From contig NZ_WNHB01000001.1 in assembly GCF_009718825.1 (NCBI RefSeq), forward strand, positions 186,001-250,000: 64,000 nt of DNA, given 5' to 3'. Positions 18,984 to 28,372 of the stretch are shown here, one piece after another. The notes beneath the pieces are model-generated. The model was not told the origin of the DNA. It did no database searches and was given only the letters and a program-made list of their open reading frames with translations. The translations under genes were made by a program, and so were the position numbers. The stretch's first letter is position 1. The number at the start of each line of letters is the position of its first letter. This stretch comes from Terrilactibacillus tamarindi (GTDB lineage Bacteria > Bacillota > Bacilli > Bacillales > Sporolactobacillaceae).

Positions 18984-19023
18984 CGAAGCCCCATCTCCTT
19001 TCCATCTTAGATACAAACCCTAA
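18984..19023. repeat. Partial inverted copy of the 170-bp repeat
   Basis: CCATCTCCTTTCCATCT followed by TAGATACAAA(C)CCTAAA is the reverse complement of two blocks (TTTAGGATTTGTATCTA and AGATGGAAAGGAGATG) that are about 35 bp apart inside the adjoining tandem repeats. Confidence 0.65.
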
Positions 19024-19026
19024 AAA

Positions 19027-19366
19027 GACCGAGCCATGCTTGCATGGCGAATCGTTTAGGATTTGTATCTAGAACTTGCGAAGCAAGTGCGAACGAAGAG
19101 AGCAGATGGAAAGGAGATGCCACCCCCATCGAAGAACCGTTTGCCCCCACAACGTTGCCTCGAACCGAAGGTGCTTGATGCAACCGTATGTATCAAGACC
19201 GAGCCATGCTTGCATGGCGAATCGTTTAGGATTTGTATCTAGAACTTGCGAAGCAAGTGCGAACGAAGAGAGCAGATGGAAAGGAGATGCCACCCCATCG
19301 AAGAGCCGTTTGCGCTCCCCCACAACGGTTGCCTCGAACCGGAGGTACTTGATGCAAGCAAAGACT
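19027..19366. repeat. Two tandem copies of a ~170-bp hairpin-rich repeat
   Basis: Copy 1 (19027-19196) and copy 2 (19197-19366) start with the same GACCGAGCCATGCTTGCATG and are identical for roughly the first 105 bases, then differ by small substitutions and indels. Each holds a perfect palindrome GCCATGCTTGCATGGC and the hairpin ACTTGC-GAA-GCAAGT. Base composition is richer in G and C than the flanks. Open frames on both strands across this region are by-products of the repeat. No repeat/spacer pattern of a CRISPR array is seen. Confidence 0.9.
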
Positions 19367-19415
19367 AAAAGACTCTTCATCACAATACAAAAGAAGGATT
19401 TGGGTTTTTAAAGAT

Positions 19416-19453
19416 AAAAAAAGTTTGATCAAATTAGATTGATCAAACTTTAT
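19416..19453. terminator. Terminator at the 3' end of the LysR gene
   Basis: GTTTGATCAA-ATTAGA-TTGATCAAAC stem with A-run/T-run flanks; on the minus strand it overlaps the stop of the LysR-type gene. Confidence 0.88.
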
Positions 19454-20328
19454 CTCTGATAATGTTCAAAAATAAAAGAGCGAAACGCTTTCACTGCGGG
19501 TGACATATAATGATTTTCTCCCCAAGCGAGACCAATTTGTCTCTCACAGTTTGGCCAGCGAACGCGTAGCTTGGCAAGTGGAATACTATCAATTTCCCTA
19601 GAATCAGGAATAAGGGTTACACCGAGACCAGCTGCCACGAGTCCCGCTATGGTTGTGATCTCTTCACCTTCAAAGGTCATGTTTGGAACAAAACCAGCTT
19701 CATCACAAAGTTTATTTGTAATAGAGCGAAGGGCGATACCTTCTTTTAAAGAGATAAAAGGTTCATCCTTAATTTCTTCAAATGTGATTGTATCGTATTT
19801 AGCTAAACGATGATTTTTTGGAACCATAACAAACAGCTCTTCATTCCATAAGTTTTCCCAATGAACATTCAATTTCTCATCAACAGGGTTAACGAGGCAT
19901 AGATCAATTTCACCTAATACTACATCATGTAATAAGGATGCACTATCATTTTGATGTAATTTAATTTTAGTCTTAGGATAATGTTGATGAAACGTTCTAA
20001 CCATGTCAGGAATAATGTTGATCCCTAATGTATGTAAAAACCCTAGAGAAATTTCTCCGAACTCAGGGTCTAAAAGATCTTGAATTTCTTGTTTTCCTTC
20101 TTCAAATTCTCGCAATATCCTTTCAGCACGATTTAAGAAGAGTTTTCCATAACGATTTAAAATAATATTTCTACCTTGTCGTTGAAACAATGGAACACCA
20201 AGTTCATCTTCCAAACGCGAGATAGACCGACTTAATGCCGGTTGAGAAATGGAAAGCTCTTCTGCGGCATGGGTCATATGCTGGCTTTTAGCTACAGTAT
20301 AAAAATATTCAATTTGCTGCCACTCCAT
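19450..20328 (-). CDS. LysR-type transcriptional regulator (YybE-like)
   Basis: A 292-residue LysR-family regulator. The N-terminal winged helix reads MEWQQIEYFYTVAKSQHMTH, then AAEELSISQPALSRSISRLE with the usual recognition helix, and the C-terminal LysR substrate-binding domain includes LGFLHTLGINIIPD and GLVAAGLGVTLIPD. The ATG at 20328 follows TGGAGTG by nine bases and gives the family N-terminus; an upstream frame extension to 20349 is less likely. It is divergent from an MFS transporter, an arrangement like B. subtilis yybE-yybF, so it probably controls that gene in response to the transported compound. Confidence 0.9.
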   Translation of the reverse strand: MEWQQIEYFYTVAKSQHMTHAAEELSISQPALSRSISRLEDELGVPLFQRQGRNIILNRYGKLFLNRAERILREFEEGKQEIQDLLDPEFGEISLGFLHTLGINIIPDMVRTFHQHYPKTKIKLHQNDSASLLHDVVLGEIDLCLVNPVDEKLNVHWENLWNEELFVMVPKNHRLAKYDTITFEEIKDEPFISLKEGIALRSITNKLCDEAGFVPNMTFEGEEITTIAGLVAAGLGVTLIPDSREIDSIPLAKLRVRWPNCERQIGLAWGENHYMSPAVKAFRSFIFEHYQR

Positions 20329-20432
20329 AGATTTGTTCACTCCATTCAATTTAAGTTTAATTCATCTTATATAAAACGGCCAGATTGGTTTAAAGATTTA
20401 TCCTGATCCCTTGAATAATAAAATGGAAAAAA

Positions 20433-20444
20433 ATACATATGTAT
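20433..20444. promoter_or_regulatory. Candidate LysR operator in the divergent region
   Basis: ATACATATGTAT is a perfect 12-bp palindrome fitting the T-N11-A style of LysR sites. It lies midway in the 216-bp region between the divergent regulator and transporter genes. Only one such site stands out. Confidence 0.35.
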
Positions 20445-20544
20445 AAAATGCATCAATCACATGCAAAGAACATATTAGACATTATCAATTAAACAACATA
20501 CCATAGGTAGTAAGAATTCACAAGATGCGAAAGGATTGAAAAAA

Positions 20545-21771
20545 ATGGATTACATAAAACCAGCAGACAAAGCCTACAAAAAAACAATTATAGCTTTGTT
20601 TCTGGGAAGTTTTGTTACATTTGCTGATTTGTATAGTACTCAGCCGGTTATTCCTCTTATTGCAAAACAATTTCAAGTTACACCGACAATAGCTAGTTTA
20701 TCGCTATCTTTCTGTACTGGAGCGCTGGCTTTATTTTTACTCATTCTTTCGTTTGTTTCTAATTCATTTGATCGGAAAAAGTTAATGACTGTTTCACTTA
20801 TTCTTTCCGCCGTATTATCAATCTGTGTTGGATTAACAGGAAACTTATATTTACTTATTGCCATACGTTTTTTACAAGGAGCCGTTCTTGCTGGTTTTCC
20901 ATCCATAGCAATGGCCTATATCAATGAAGAGTTTGATAAAAAAACGATGGGACTTGTGATTGGGATCTATGTCAGTGGGAATAGTGTGGGTGGACTTTCG
21001 GGTCGTTTAATTGTAGGTGTCTTAACTGATTTAGCTTCTTGGAGAGTCGCCATCTTAATACTCGGTATCATTAGTCTTATCATTGGGATTTTCTTTAAAA
21101 TGATGTTACCTGAATCACATCATTTTACAAATAAAAAATGTACATTTAAAACGAATCTCAGAACTTTTATTCAAACATTAAAACAACCCAGCTTATTACT
21201 ATTGTTTGGGATAGGTTTCATTCTTATGGGAGGGTTTGTGACTCTCTTTAACTACATTGGAGTTTTGCTTACATCAGAACCTTATAACTTAAGTCAAACT
21301 CTGGTCGGTTTTATCTTTATTATTTACTTAGTAGGAACATTTAGCTCGACTTTCATGGGTAGAATGGCCGACCACCACGACCGACCAAATGTCATCATCT
21401 TCAGTATTATGTTGATGGTCATAGGTGCTATTATGACATTATCTAGCCCTCTTGTCTTAAAAATTATTGGTCTCGGCTTCTTCACCTTTGGCTTTTTCGG
21501 TGGACACTCAGTAACAAGCAGTTGGGTCGGAATCTTAGCGGGAAAAAGTCAAAAAGCCCAAGCATCATCACTCTATCTTTTATTTTATTATACAGGATCT
21601 AGTTTTGTAGGAGCAACAGGCGGCGTTTTTCTTGGCCATTTTGGTTGGATTGGTGTCATCGCTTTAATCGTGGTCCTTCTCGTCATTGCGATACTATTTT
21701 CTGTCTCAACGTCTTATATTCAACATCATAAGTCGGTCTTACAAGTGAAAAAAAGTATTGTTAGAAATTAG
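20545..21771 (+). CDS. MFS transporter (YybF-like)
   Basis: A 408-residue major facilitator with 12 predicted membrane spans. The N-terminal half has the family pattern FVTFADLYSTQPVIPLIAKQF (residues 17-37) and a typical loop after helix 2 (NSFDRKKLMTVSL). Family members are proton-coupled exporters for drugs or small metabolites; the substrate is unknown. I chose the ATG at 20545, nine bases after GAAAGGA; the TTG at 20536 directly abuts the ribosome site. It is divergent from the LysR gene and followed by a terminator. Confidence 0.88.
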   Translation: MDYIKPADKAYKKTIIALFLGSFVTFADLYSTQPVIPLIAKQFQVTPTIASLSLSFCTGALALFLLILSFVSNSFDRKKLMTVSLILSAVLSICVGLTGNLYLLIAIRFLQGAVLAGFPSIAMAYINEEFDKKTMGLVIGIYVSGNSVGGLSGRLIVGVLTDLASWRVAILILGIISLIIGIFFKMMLPESHHFTNKKCTFKTNLRTFIQTLKQPSLLLLFGIGFILMGGFVTLFNYIGVLLTSEPYNLSQTLVGFIFIIYLVGTFSSTFMGRMADHHDRPNVIIFSIMLMVIGAIMTLSSPLVLKIIGLGFFTFGFFGGHSVTSSWVGILAGKSQKAQASSLYLLFYYTGSSFVGATGGVFLGHFGWIGVIALIVVLLVIAILFSVSTSYIQHHKSVLQVKKSIVRN

Positions 21772-21787
21772 GATAAGGACGCTCTAG

Positions 21788-21825
21788 GATCCTCAAGCTT
21801 ATTCCGGCTTGAGGATCTTTATTAT
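21788..21825 (+). terminator. Terminator after the MFS gene
   Basis: GATCCTCAAGC / GCTTGAGGATC stem with loop TTATTCCG, followed by TTTATTAT. Confidence 0.85.
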
Positions 21826-21921
21826 CCTAAAGATATGGACACATTCATCAAATCTAAGACCTGGTTAGTTTATGAGAAGGACAATGTGTTGGTGCTTGAC
21901 TAATCGGTTGATTAAACTAAA

Positions 21922-21963
21922 AAAGATTGTTCGAAAAAAAGTTTTTCAAACAATCCTTTTTTA
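21922..21963. terminator. Terminator of the cwlQ operon
   Basis: GATTGTTCGAAAAA / TTTTTCAAACAATC stem flanked by A-run and T-run; on the minus strand it lies about 35 bp after the cwlQ stop. Confidence 0.8.
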
Positions 21964-21996
21964 AATTGGTTATCTTTTGATTTTGCTAATTAGCCC

Positions 21997-22689
21997 TTAA
22001 CTATAATATGTATCTAGAACATGACGTACATACTTTTGGGTTTCTTTAAAAGGGGGAATACCATCGTACTTATCGACATTACCAGACCCGGCATTATAAG
22101 CTGCTAGTGCGAGTTCCTTATTTCCATTATATTTCTTAAGAAGGTCACCTAAGTACTTTGTACCTCCTTCGATATTCTGTTTAGGATCGTAGGCATCGGT
22201 AATGCCAAGAGAAGCAGCTGTAGTCGGCATAAGCTGCATCACTCCTTTTGCACCCGCTGGGCTCGTTGCATGAGGATTTCCACTAGACTCATGTTTAATG
22301 ATGGATTGAACGAGTTTCGGATCAACCTGATTCTTAATTGCACTTTGATTAATAAGATTGTTTATGGTGTTATCATCTATTTTATTAAAATCTGTAGCAG
22401 GTTTATTGGTAGTAGAAACAACGTTCGATAAAGGATCACTGCCATAATAACTTGAATTAAGCTGATTTGATAGAAAATTTGTCCCTGTTCTGGAAGATGA
22501 TGAGTCCGGTAACGGCAGATTCTCTTTCTGTTCTAAAGCATTTAAGATCAAACTGAAAAGTGTTGAAAAAGAAGATGAACGATTCTCACTTTCAAAAGGG
22601 GATGAGTCATTATTCACTGGAGTTAACGTATTGTTCATATTTTGAAACAAGCCATATTGCAAAATTTGAGGTAACAATGAATTTGACAT
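21997..22689 (-). CDS. cwlQ: Lytic transglycosylase, SLT domain (CwlQ/YjbJ-like)
   Basis: A 230-residue peptidoglycan hydrolase. The C-terminal SLT domain (about residues 112-228) has the catalytic Glu in SIIKHESSGNPHA, followed by SPAGAKGVMQLMP and LALAAYNAGSGNV, the three classical motifs. The N-terminal ~110 residues are Ser/Asn-rich and not conserved. No signal peptide is obvious, as also noted for YjbJ proteins. The start overlaps the stop of the CYTH gene by one base (TAATG), so the two are translationally coupled, as in the B. subtilis yjbK-yjbJ neighbourhood. Confidence 0.9.
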   Translation of the reverse strand: MSNSLLPQILQYGLFQNMNNTLTPVNNDSSPFESENRSSSFSTLFSLILNALEQKENLPLPDSSSSRTGTNFLSNQLNSSYYGSDPLSNVVSTTNKPATDFNKIDDNTINNLINQSAIKNQVDPKLVQSIIKHESSGNPHATSPAGAKGVMQLMPTTAASLGITDAYDPKQNIEGGTKYLGDLLKKYNGNKELALAAYNAGSGNVDKYDGIPPFKETQKYVRHVLDTYYS

Positions 22690-23273
22690 TATGATAAGTC
22701 TCCCATTTTATATTTATAAAATCTTACTATTTTATTCAATGTTGATCTTTCTGGAATGCCAAATTGATTCAATAACTGCGTAAAGGTATTTTTTCCTTCA
22801 TGCCGTTCTTTTGCTTCATACTCAAGCTCAAAATCTTCAATTCCGAGGTAAAGGCTATGGTCAAGGAAGAGTTCACCATTTAAATAGGGGAATTGAGCTC
22901 TATAGGTCAAAAGGGCTCCAAGAGATTTTAGCGGTTGCGTGATAAGGTTGTTTTCTACTAATAAAAGTGAAACATCTCCAGTTGGAAGTTGCCCACTTTC
23001 AATCATCTGCTTAGCTTCTTGATTTGTTAGAGATTGATGGGTTTCTAATATTCCCTTAGGATGTGGCTGTTTTAATGTTAAAACAAATTGATCTTTTTTT
23101 TCTCTAATTCGTAGTGCAGTCTGTTTTTTTCGCAATTCAAACGTCTCTGTATCAAAATAATAATTTGTCTGTTTTTTAAAACCTGCCGCTGTGATATTAA
23201 ATGCCTGACAAAGATGATGAAATTCATCCTTGTTCAACATATTTTTAAATTCTATTTCAATTTCTTGCTTCAT
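22689..23273 (-). CDS. yjbK: CYTH domain protein (YjbK-like)
   Basis: A 194-residue triphosphate tunnel metalloenzyme of the CYTH family. The defining ExExK-type N-terminal motif is present as EIEIEFK, followed by YYFDTE, RIREK and the acidic FELEYEAKE strand near residue 150. Characterised relatives hydrolyse tripolyphosphate or make thiamine triphosphate; the substrate of YjbK is not established. It overlaps cwlQ by one base and is divergent from the (p)ppGpp synthetase gene. Confidence 0.88.
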   Translation of the reverse strand: MKQEIEIEFKNMLNKDEFHHLCQAFNITAAGFKKQTNYYFDTETFELRKKQTALRIREKKDQFVLTLKQPHPKGILETHQSLTNQEAKQMIESGQLPTGDVSLLLVENNLITQPLKSLGALLTYRAQFPYLNGELFLDHSLYLGIEDFELEYEAKERHEGKNTFTQLLNQFGIPERSTLNKIVRFYKYKMGDLS

Positions 23274-23507
23274 ATTGAACTCTCCTAATAAGCACCTTAC
23301 AATAAGGAAGTTATTTTAAAACTTTTTTTATAGGCTAATCTTGTTAAATAATTTGGAATGATTACTATAATTATGCCATAATGAAGGGGTAGAAACAATG
23401 TCAAACAGGGGAATCTGATGGATGAAAGATAAAACCTTTATGTTCATATTTTCTTGAAATAAGCCTATCGAATAAATGGATCAAAATAGTTCCGAGGTGA
23501 TGTACAA

Positions 23508-24158
23508 ATGAAATGGGATGAGTTTCTTGCCCCTTATACACAAGCTGTAAATGAATTGAAAATAAAATTACGTGGCTATCGTGATTTATATGAAGTCGCA
23601 TCACAGCATTCACCCATTGAATTTGTTACAGGTCGAGTTAAGCCAGTTGCAAGTATTCAGCACAAAGCTAGAAAAAAGGGGATACCGATTCATAAGATCC
23701 AAAGTGAGATCCAAGACATAGCCGGAGTAAGGGTTATGTGTCAATTCGTTGATGATATTAATACAGTCATAAAGTTGATTCGAAGTCGAACGGATTTTAA
23801 AATTATAGAGGAAAAAAATTACATAGATGAGCAGAAAAAAAGCGGTTATCGCTCTTTCCATTTCATTGTCGACTATCCTGTTCAAACGATTCATGGAGAA
23901 CACAAAATTCTAGCGGAAATACAAATTAGAACGCTAGCAATGAACTTTTGGGCAACCATTGAACATTCCTTAAATTATAAATATGAAGGACGAATCCCTG
24001 AGGAAATTCAAACACGACTATTGCGTGCGGCAGAAGCAGCCTTTAGATTAGATGAGGAAATGTCAAATATCAGGGAAGAAATCCAGATCGCTCAACAACA
24101 TTTTAGAGCCAAAGAGCAAGAAAAAGATAATAAAATAAAAAGACCTTATGAAATTTAA
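23508..24158 (+). CDS. yjbM: Small alarmone synthetase (GTP pyrophosphokinase, YjbM/RelQ)
   Basis: A 216-residue single-domain (p)ppGpp synthetase that transfers pyrophosphate from ATP to GTP/GDP. Seen motifs: VKPVASIQHKARKKG (nucleotide-binding Lys/Arg), IQDIAGVRVMCQF with the catalytic Asp, and KKSGYRSFHFIVDYP with AEIQIRTLAMNFW. The C-terminal helices match the tetramerising region of RelQ enzymes. No hydrolase domain. The start follows TTCCGAGGTGATGTACAA. It heads the operon with NAD kinase and the pseudouridine synthase. Confidence 0.95.
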   Translation: MKWDEFLAPYTQAVNELKIKLRGYRDLYEVASQHSPIEFVTGRVKPVASIQHKARKKGIPIHKIQSEIQDIAGVRVMCQFVDDINTVIKLIRSRTDFKIIEEKNYIDEQKKSGYRSFHFIVDYPVQTIHGEHKILAEIQIRTLAMNFWATIEHSLNYKYEGRIPEEIQTRLLRAAEAAFRLDEEMSNIREEIQIAQQHFRAKEQEKDNKIKRPYEI

Positions 24159-24184
24159 GATAATGATTAGTGAGGGTGAAACGA

Positions 24185-24991
24185 ATGAAATATGCAATCC
24201 AATCAAAGGGTGATGATCGATCCAATGAAACAAGAGATAAAATTATTCGTTGTTTCGAAGGTTACCAAATAGAATATGATGATGTGAATCCAGACATTGT
24301 CATTACAGTTGGAGGAGATGGAACGTTATTACATGCTTTTCATCAATATTTAAATACACTCCAGAAAATCGCTTTTGTCGGGGTTCACACAGGTCATCTT
24401 GGTTTTTATGCAGATTGGAGAACAACTGAAATAGAAGAACTGGTTTATAAAATCGTTCATGATCCACTAAGAATCGTACGATATCCCTTACTGGAAGTGG
24501 TCATTAAGTATCACAATGGGAAGCCTGATGAACGATATCTTGCTTTAAATGAATGTACAGTGAAGAGTGAAGTTGGTTCTGTTGTTATGGATATAAAAAT
24601 AAAAGATGATTTGTTTGAGACTTTCCGAGGCGATGGTTTATGTATTTCAACGCCGTCTGGGTCTACAGCTTATAATAAGTCCTTAACAGGAGCTATTATC
24701 CATCCATCAATTGAAGCCATTCAATTGGCTGAAATGGCCTCGATTAATAATCGAGTTTATCGTACCATTGGTTCGCCACTTGTCATGCCGAAAGAACATG
24801 TCTTGAAATTATACCCATTGAAAAATTCGAAATATCATATATCAATTGATCATATTTTTCTGGTACATAATGACGTCAAATCCATCCATTGCCGAGTTGC
24901 ACCTGAGAAAATCCAGTTTGCTCGTATTCGTTCTTTCCCTTTTTGGAACAGAGTGAGAGATTCATTTATAGGTAAGAAAAAAGACATTTAA
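24185..24991 (+). CDS. nadK: NAD kinase
   Basis: A 268-residue ATP-NAD kinase producing NADP. The nucleotide motif [11 protein letters not shown] is near residue 46, followed by [13 protein letters not shown] and the NE/D motif LNECTVKS; the C-terminal [13 protein letters not shown] loop is intact. The ATG at 24185 follows GTGAGGGTGAAACG; an in-frame start at 24170 lacks a ribosome site. It corresponds to B. subtilis ppnKA (yjbN) in position. The gene lies 26 bp after the alarmone synthetase gene. Confidence 0.95.
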   Translation: MKYAIQSKGDDRSNETRDKIIRCFEGYQIEYDDVNPDIVITVGGDGTLLHAFHQYLNTLQKIAFVGVHTGHLGFYADWRTTEIEELVYKIVHDPLRIVRYPLLEVVIKYHNGKPDERYLALNECTVKSEVGSVVMDIKIKDDLFETFRGDGLCISTPSGSTAYNKSLTGAIIHPSIEAIQLAEMASINNRVYRTIGSPLVMPKEHVLKLYPLKNSKYHISIDHIFLVHNDVKSIHCRVAPEKIQFARIRSFPFWNRVRDSFIGKKKDI

Positions 24992-25013
24992 AAGTTTTGA
25001 AAGGATCTCAAAA

Positions 25014-25934
25014 ATGAAACAACCGTATCGAGTTGAAACCGTCATAAGCCCCAAATTCGATGGTCTGCTCTTAAAAAACTATTTGTTACAAGAACAAAAA
25101 ATATCTAAATCAGCACTAAAATCAATTAAGTTTAATGGGGGCGATCTTCTTGTTAATGGCGTGCACCAGACTGTTCGTTATGTGCTCTCAGAAGGAGACA
25201 AGGTAACGATTCTTTTTCCTCCTGAAGAGAAGAGTACGTCATTAGTTGCTACACCTTTTCCGCTAGATATCGTGTTTGAAGACGAGCATCTCCTTGTTAT
25301 CAATAAACCAAGTCAAATGCCCGTCATTCCCTCCTATCGATATCCTACTCATAGTCTTGCTAACGGTGTATTAGCTCATTTGGAAAAACAAAATTTAGCT
25401 TATACCGTCCATACGGTTACACGACTGGATCAAGATACATCTGGACTTATTCTTATCGCAAAGCACCGGCATGCCCATGATGCTTTTTTTAAAATGCAGC
25501 TAGATCATCTTGTACATCGGCGTTATATTGCCGTTGTAGAAGGATCACTAGATAAAAAACAAGGTGTTATTGATGCGCCTATTGGTCGAAAAGAAGGGAG
25601 TATAATTGAAAGAACAGTCGTAGAAAAAGGCGGAAAAACGGCCATTACTCATTATAAAGTTATTAAAGAAGAGCATAATCATAGTACAGTGATGGTCCAG
25701 TTAAAAACGGGCCGAACACATCAAATAAGAGTCCATTTTTCCTATTTAGGTCATCCACTTGCTGGTGATGACATCTATGGTGGGTCGTTAAATTATATCG
25801 AGAGACAGGCTCTTCATAGTTTTGAGCTAAGTTTTGTGCATCCTTTTACCCATAATTCGATGTTATTTCGAGCTAATTACCCGGATGATATGCGCGCCTT
25901 AATTGGGGAAGACATCAATCTGGAAACGATCTAA
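25014..25934 (+). CDS. yjbO: RluA-family pseudouridine synthase (YjbO-like)
   Basis: A 306-residue enzyme that isomerises uridine in structured RNA, probably rRNA. An S4-like N-terminal domain (about residues 15-75) precedes the RluA catalytic core with the active-site loop [17 protein letters not shown] near residue 140 and the [19 protein letters not shown] motif near residue 238. The exact target uridine cannot be read from sequence. Its last 20 bases overlap the convergent prpE gene. Confidence 0.93.
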   Translation: MKQPYRVETVISPKFDGLLLKNYLLQEQKISKSALKSIKFNGGDLLVNGVHQTVRYVLSEGDKVTILFPPEEKSTSLVATPFPLDIVFEDEHLLVINKPSQMPVIPSYRYPTHSLANGVLAHLEKQNLAYTVHTVTRLDQDTSGLILIAKHRHAHDAFFKMQLDHLVHRRYIAVVEGSLDKKQGVIDAPIGRKEGSIIERTVVEKGGKTAITHYKVIKEEHNHSTVMVQLKTGRTHQIRVHFSYLGHPLAGDDIYGGSLNYIERQALHSFELSFVHPFTHNSMLFRANYPDDMRALIGEDINLETI

Positions 25935-26655
25935 ATTTTTCTTTTAATAAGGGTTGCTCAGAAGGAATAGAGATGGTTTCACGTTCTGGGTAGCGTAAAG
26001 CCGTTAATTTTCCACCAAACACACATCCTGTATCAATATTTACTGTGTTATTTTTCCACCTTGGTTCGGAAACCGGGGTATGCCCATAGACAATCAATGC
26101 CTTGCCTGTATAGGATTTAGCCCAATCACGGCGTTCAGGTAATCCGTTGATATCTTTTTGTCCTGTTATATCGCCATAAAGAACAAAGGATTCCACTTTT
26201 TTACTTGTTTTACCTATCATATCTTCTCTAATTCCTGCATGGCAGACGATAAGTCTTTGTTCATCTAGTACAGTGTAGAGTGGGGCAGTTTCATATAACA
26301 TGCGAAAAGAATGAGAGACGATTTTTCTTTCACGCGGATTAAGATTTTCAAGTTCTGCCACGGTCGTTTCTAGACCATGTTTTATTTGGACATTTCGTCC
26401 AATTAAGTAACGATACAATTTATTACAATGATTACCAGGTACGTAAATCGCTTTTTCAGATTGAACTAAATCATAGACAAGACGTATACAATTAAGGGAA
26501 GCTGGCCCTCGATCCGTTATATCTCCAACAAAGACTATTTTCCGACGATCTGGATGTTTAAAGACGTTATTCTCCCACACATACCCCATTGCTTTAAGTA
26601 AATGAATGAGCTCGTCATAACACCCATGGATATCTCCAATAATATCAAATTTCAA
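25915..26655 (-). CDS. prpE: Bis(5'-nucleosyl)-tetraphosphatase PrpE (PPP family)
   Basis: A 246-residue metallophosphoesterase. The PPP-family metal motifs are all present: [18 protein letters not shown] and PGNHCNKL, with the distal YGHTP. B. subtilis PrpE (yjbP) hydrolyses Ap4A and acts on the tyrosine-phosphorylated spore germination pathway. Translation starts at a TTG (26655) preceded by AAGGAGAG; the ATG 12 bases upstream is out of frame. The 3' end overlaps the convergent pseudouridine synthase gene by 20 bp. Confidence 0.92.
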   Translation of the reverse strand: MKFDIIGDIHGCYDELIHLLKAMGYVWENNVFKHPDRRKIVFVGDITDRGPASLNCIRLVYDLVQSEKAIYVPGNHCNKLYRYLIGRNVQIKHGLETTVAELENLNPRERKIVSHSFRMLYETAPLYTVLDEQRLIVCHAGIREDMIGKTSKKVESFVLYGDITGQKDINGLPERRDWAKSYTGKALIVYGHTPVSEPRWKNNTVNIDTGCVFGGKLTALRYPERETISIPSEQPLLKEKFRSFPD

Positions 26656-26735
26656 AGATCATTCTCTCCTTCAAAATGTTATTCATCATTTACCTATATC
26701 ATGGATCAAAATAGATCCATTTAGAAGAATAAAAT

Positions 26736-26794
26736 GAAACTTCCACTCATTACCTTGAGGTGGGGGTCAAGACTCGTCATTAATGCGGGATTAA
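26736..26794 (-). repeat. Dispersed hairpin repeat, short copy (C)
   Basis: Minus orientation: left-end block ATTAATCCCG, then GAGTCTTGACCCCCACCTCA, and the right-end block GTGGAAGTTTC, with the middle of the long form missing. Same deletion style as the 17191 copy. Confidence 0.55.
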
Positions 26795-26805
26795 TAATGA
26801 GAAAT

Positions 26806-26840
26806 AAAAAAAGAACATCCAATTAATGTCCTTTTCAAAT
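26806..26840 (-). terminator. Terminator after the first RodA-like gene
   Basis: Minus strand: AGGACAT-TAATTGG-ATGTTCT stem followed by a seven-T run. Confidence 0.65.
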
Positions 26841-26860
26841 AGTAGCATGTGTCATTCATA

Positions 26861-28030
26861 TTAAGAAAACATATAGGTCCTTTTTCTAGCTTGTATACTA
26901 AGGATGAGTCCAATTGACATAAGACTGGTTAATAATGAACTCCCCCCATAACTTAGAAATGGAAGCGTGATGCCAGTAATCGGCATGACTTGTATGGTCA
27001 TACCAATGTTTTCAAATATTTGAAAGGTAAACATACCGATGAATCCAGTAATCATATAGCTGCCAAATGGATCATGACTTAGAGAAGCTGCTCTTACCAT
27101 ACGATAAATAAGGATAAAATATAAGGCAATGACAATGGATGCACCGATGAATCCAAAACTTCCCGCTATAACAGAAAAAATAAAGTCCGTATGAGCCTCC
27201 GGAAAGAATACGGCTGGGTCAAGTCCTTTGTTAAACAATTGTCCGGTTCCTACGGCATTTAGAGAGGTGATGAGTTGGTAACCTTGGTCATTCGTATATT
27301 TATAAGGATCAAGCCATCCATAAAACCGCGCACTTTGGTGTTGTTTTAAAATTAATCCAATCAACGAAGGGAACTGAAACCAAGCTATAAAAAAGGCAAT
27401 CACTCCAACGATTAAAGAGAGGACCATCGTTAAAATCAACTGCCATCTGATCCCTGAAATGATAACGATACTAAAGATAATGGCAAACATGACGAGTGCT
27501 GTTCCCAAGTCTGGTTGAGCGAGAACAAGTAAAAATGGAAGTCCTGCGACAAGAGCTATTTTCCCGAGCAATAGAAAATCTTCACGCACCGTTCTTACGG
27601 CGTATGTTTCATTATGATTGAAGATAACGGCACTCATTGAAATAATCAAAAATAATTTCATAAACTCAGACGGTTGAATTTGACCAATTCCGGGTAATTG
27701 ATACCAGCTCCATGCTCCTTTAATTGGGTGAACAAAAGGCACGGGTACATGTAAGAATTGAGCCATTGAAATACCCAATAATAGAAATATGCCAAACCCA
27801 TAAAAAAACCAATGTATCTGTCTGAGACGTTCATAATCAAACAAAATAATCAGCACAGCCATGATCCCACTGATCACATACCATTGAATTTGTTTATTAA
27901 CAAAATTGATATGACGAAGATTAAAGTCTAAAGGAGCCTGATGAATGGCAATAAGACTGGTACAAAAAAGCAAGAAAACGGTGAAAACGAGTGTATAATC
28001 TAGTTTTGAGAAAATAGTATCCTTATACAT
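26861..28030 (-). CDS. SEDS-family peptidoglycan polymerase, RodA-like (copy 1)
   Basis: A 389-residue integral membrane protein with about ten spans. SEDS proteins polymerise lipid II glycan strands together with a class B penicillin-binding protein. The loop HTDFIFSVIAGSFGFIG near residue 280 carries the catalytic Asp, and the LPFLSYGGSSLLTSL segment near the C-terminus is the family signature. The MYKDTIFSKLDYTLVF N-terminus resembles RodA/YwcF rather than FtsW. It is one of two tandem paralogues, both read on the minus strand and separated by 342 bp. Confidence 0.9.
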   Translation of the reverse strand: MYKDTIFSKLDYTLVFTVFLLFCTSLIAIHQAPLDFNLRHINFVNKQIQWYVISGIMAVLIILFDYERLRQIHWFFYGFGIFLLLGISMAQFLHVPVPFVHPIKGAWSWYQLPGIGQIQPSEFMKLFLIISMSAVIFNHNETYAVRTVREDFLLLGKIALVAGLPFLLVLAQPDLGTALVMFAIIFSIVIISGIRWQLILTMVLSLIVGVIAFFIAWFQFPSLIGLILKQHQSARFYGWLDPYKYTNDQGYQLITSLNAVGTGQLFNKGLDPAVFFPEAHTDFIFSVIAGSFGFIGASIVIALYFILIYRMVRAASLSHDPFGSYMITGFIGMFTFQIFENIGMTIQVMPITGITLPFLSYGGSSLLTSLMSIGLILSIQARKRTYMFS

Positions 28031-28372
28031 AAATGAACTTCCTTTGTCTAAGTTGTAGATCTCTTCATTAATTAATCATCATCCTTTGCCATACAAAAAT
28101 GGCAATATAAAACCTTCGTTTCATGTATCCGTTTTTTTGTCCATAGTATATATATTTTACTTATTAAAAAAATTGGCAAACATAGAGAAACCTCTTAATG
28201 TTAAAAATCCTAGAATCGTTTACCATAACAAAAAGTATAACATTAACCTAATTAAATGATAATGATAAATTTAGTATGAAGTAATAAGATAATGAAAATA
28301 AAAAACTTCCTACAGGTGAATAGGAAGTTTTAAATGTAAATAAAAATAATCGTTCATAGACAAGTAGGAATC
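28031..28372. other. Spacer between the tandem RodA-like genes
   Basis: 342 bp, very AT-rich. It contains the terminator of the upstream copy (28303-28340) and must contain the promoter of copy 1. No coding frame or RNA gene is seen. Confidence 0.6.
28303..28340 (-). terminator. Terminator after the second RodA-like gene
   Basis: Minus strand: AAAACTTCCTA / TAGGAAGTTTT stem with loop TTCACCTG, then TTTATTTTC. It separates the transcripts of the tandem RodA-like genes. Confidence 0.85.

Noticed and set aside
18984-19366. CRISPR array
   Set aside because: Only two long, directly adjacent units with near-identical content; there are no short repeats with unique spacers and no cas genes.
19069-19432. 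Overlapping open frames of 68-111 codons on both strands across the tandem repeat
   Set aside because: They follow the 170-bp repeat, occur on both strands, have no ribosome sites and no domain pattern; by-products of GC-richer repeat sequence.
23401-23613. Minus-strand frame that could stand for yjbL
   Set aside because: It overlaps the start of the alarmone synthetase gene, lacks a ribosome site and shows no resemblance to a known family.
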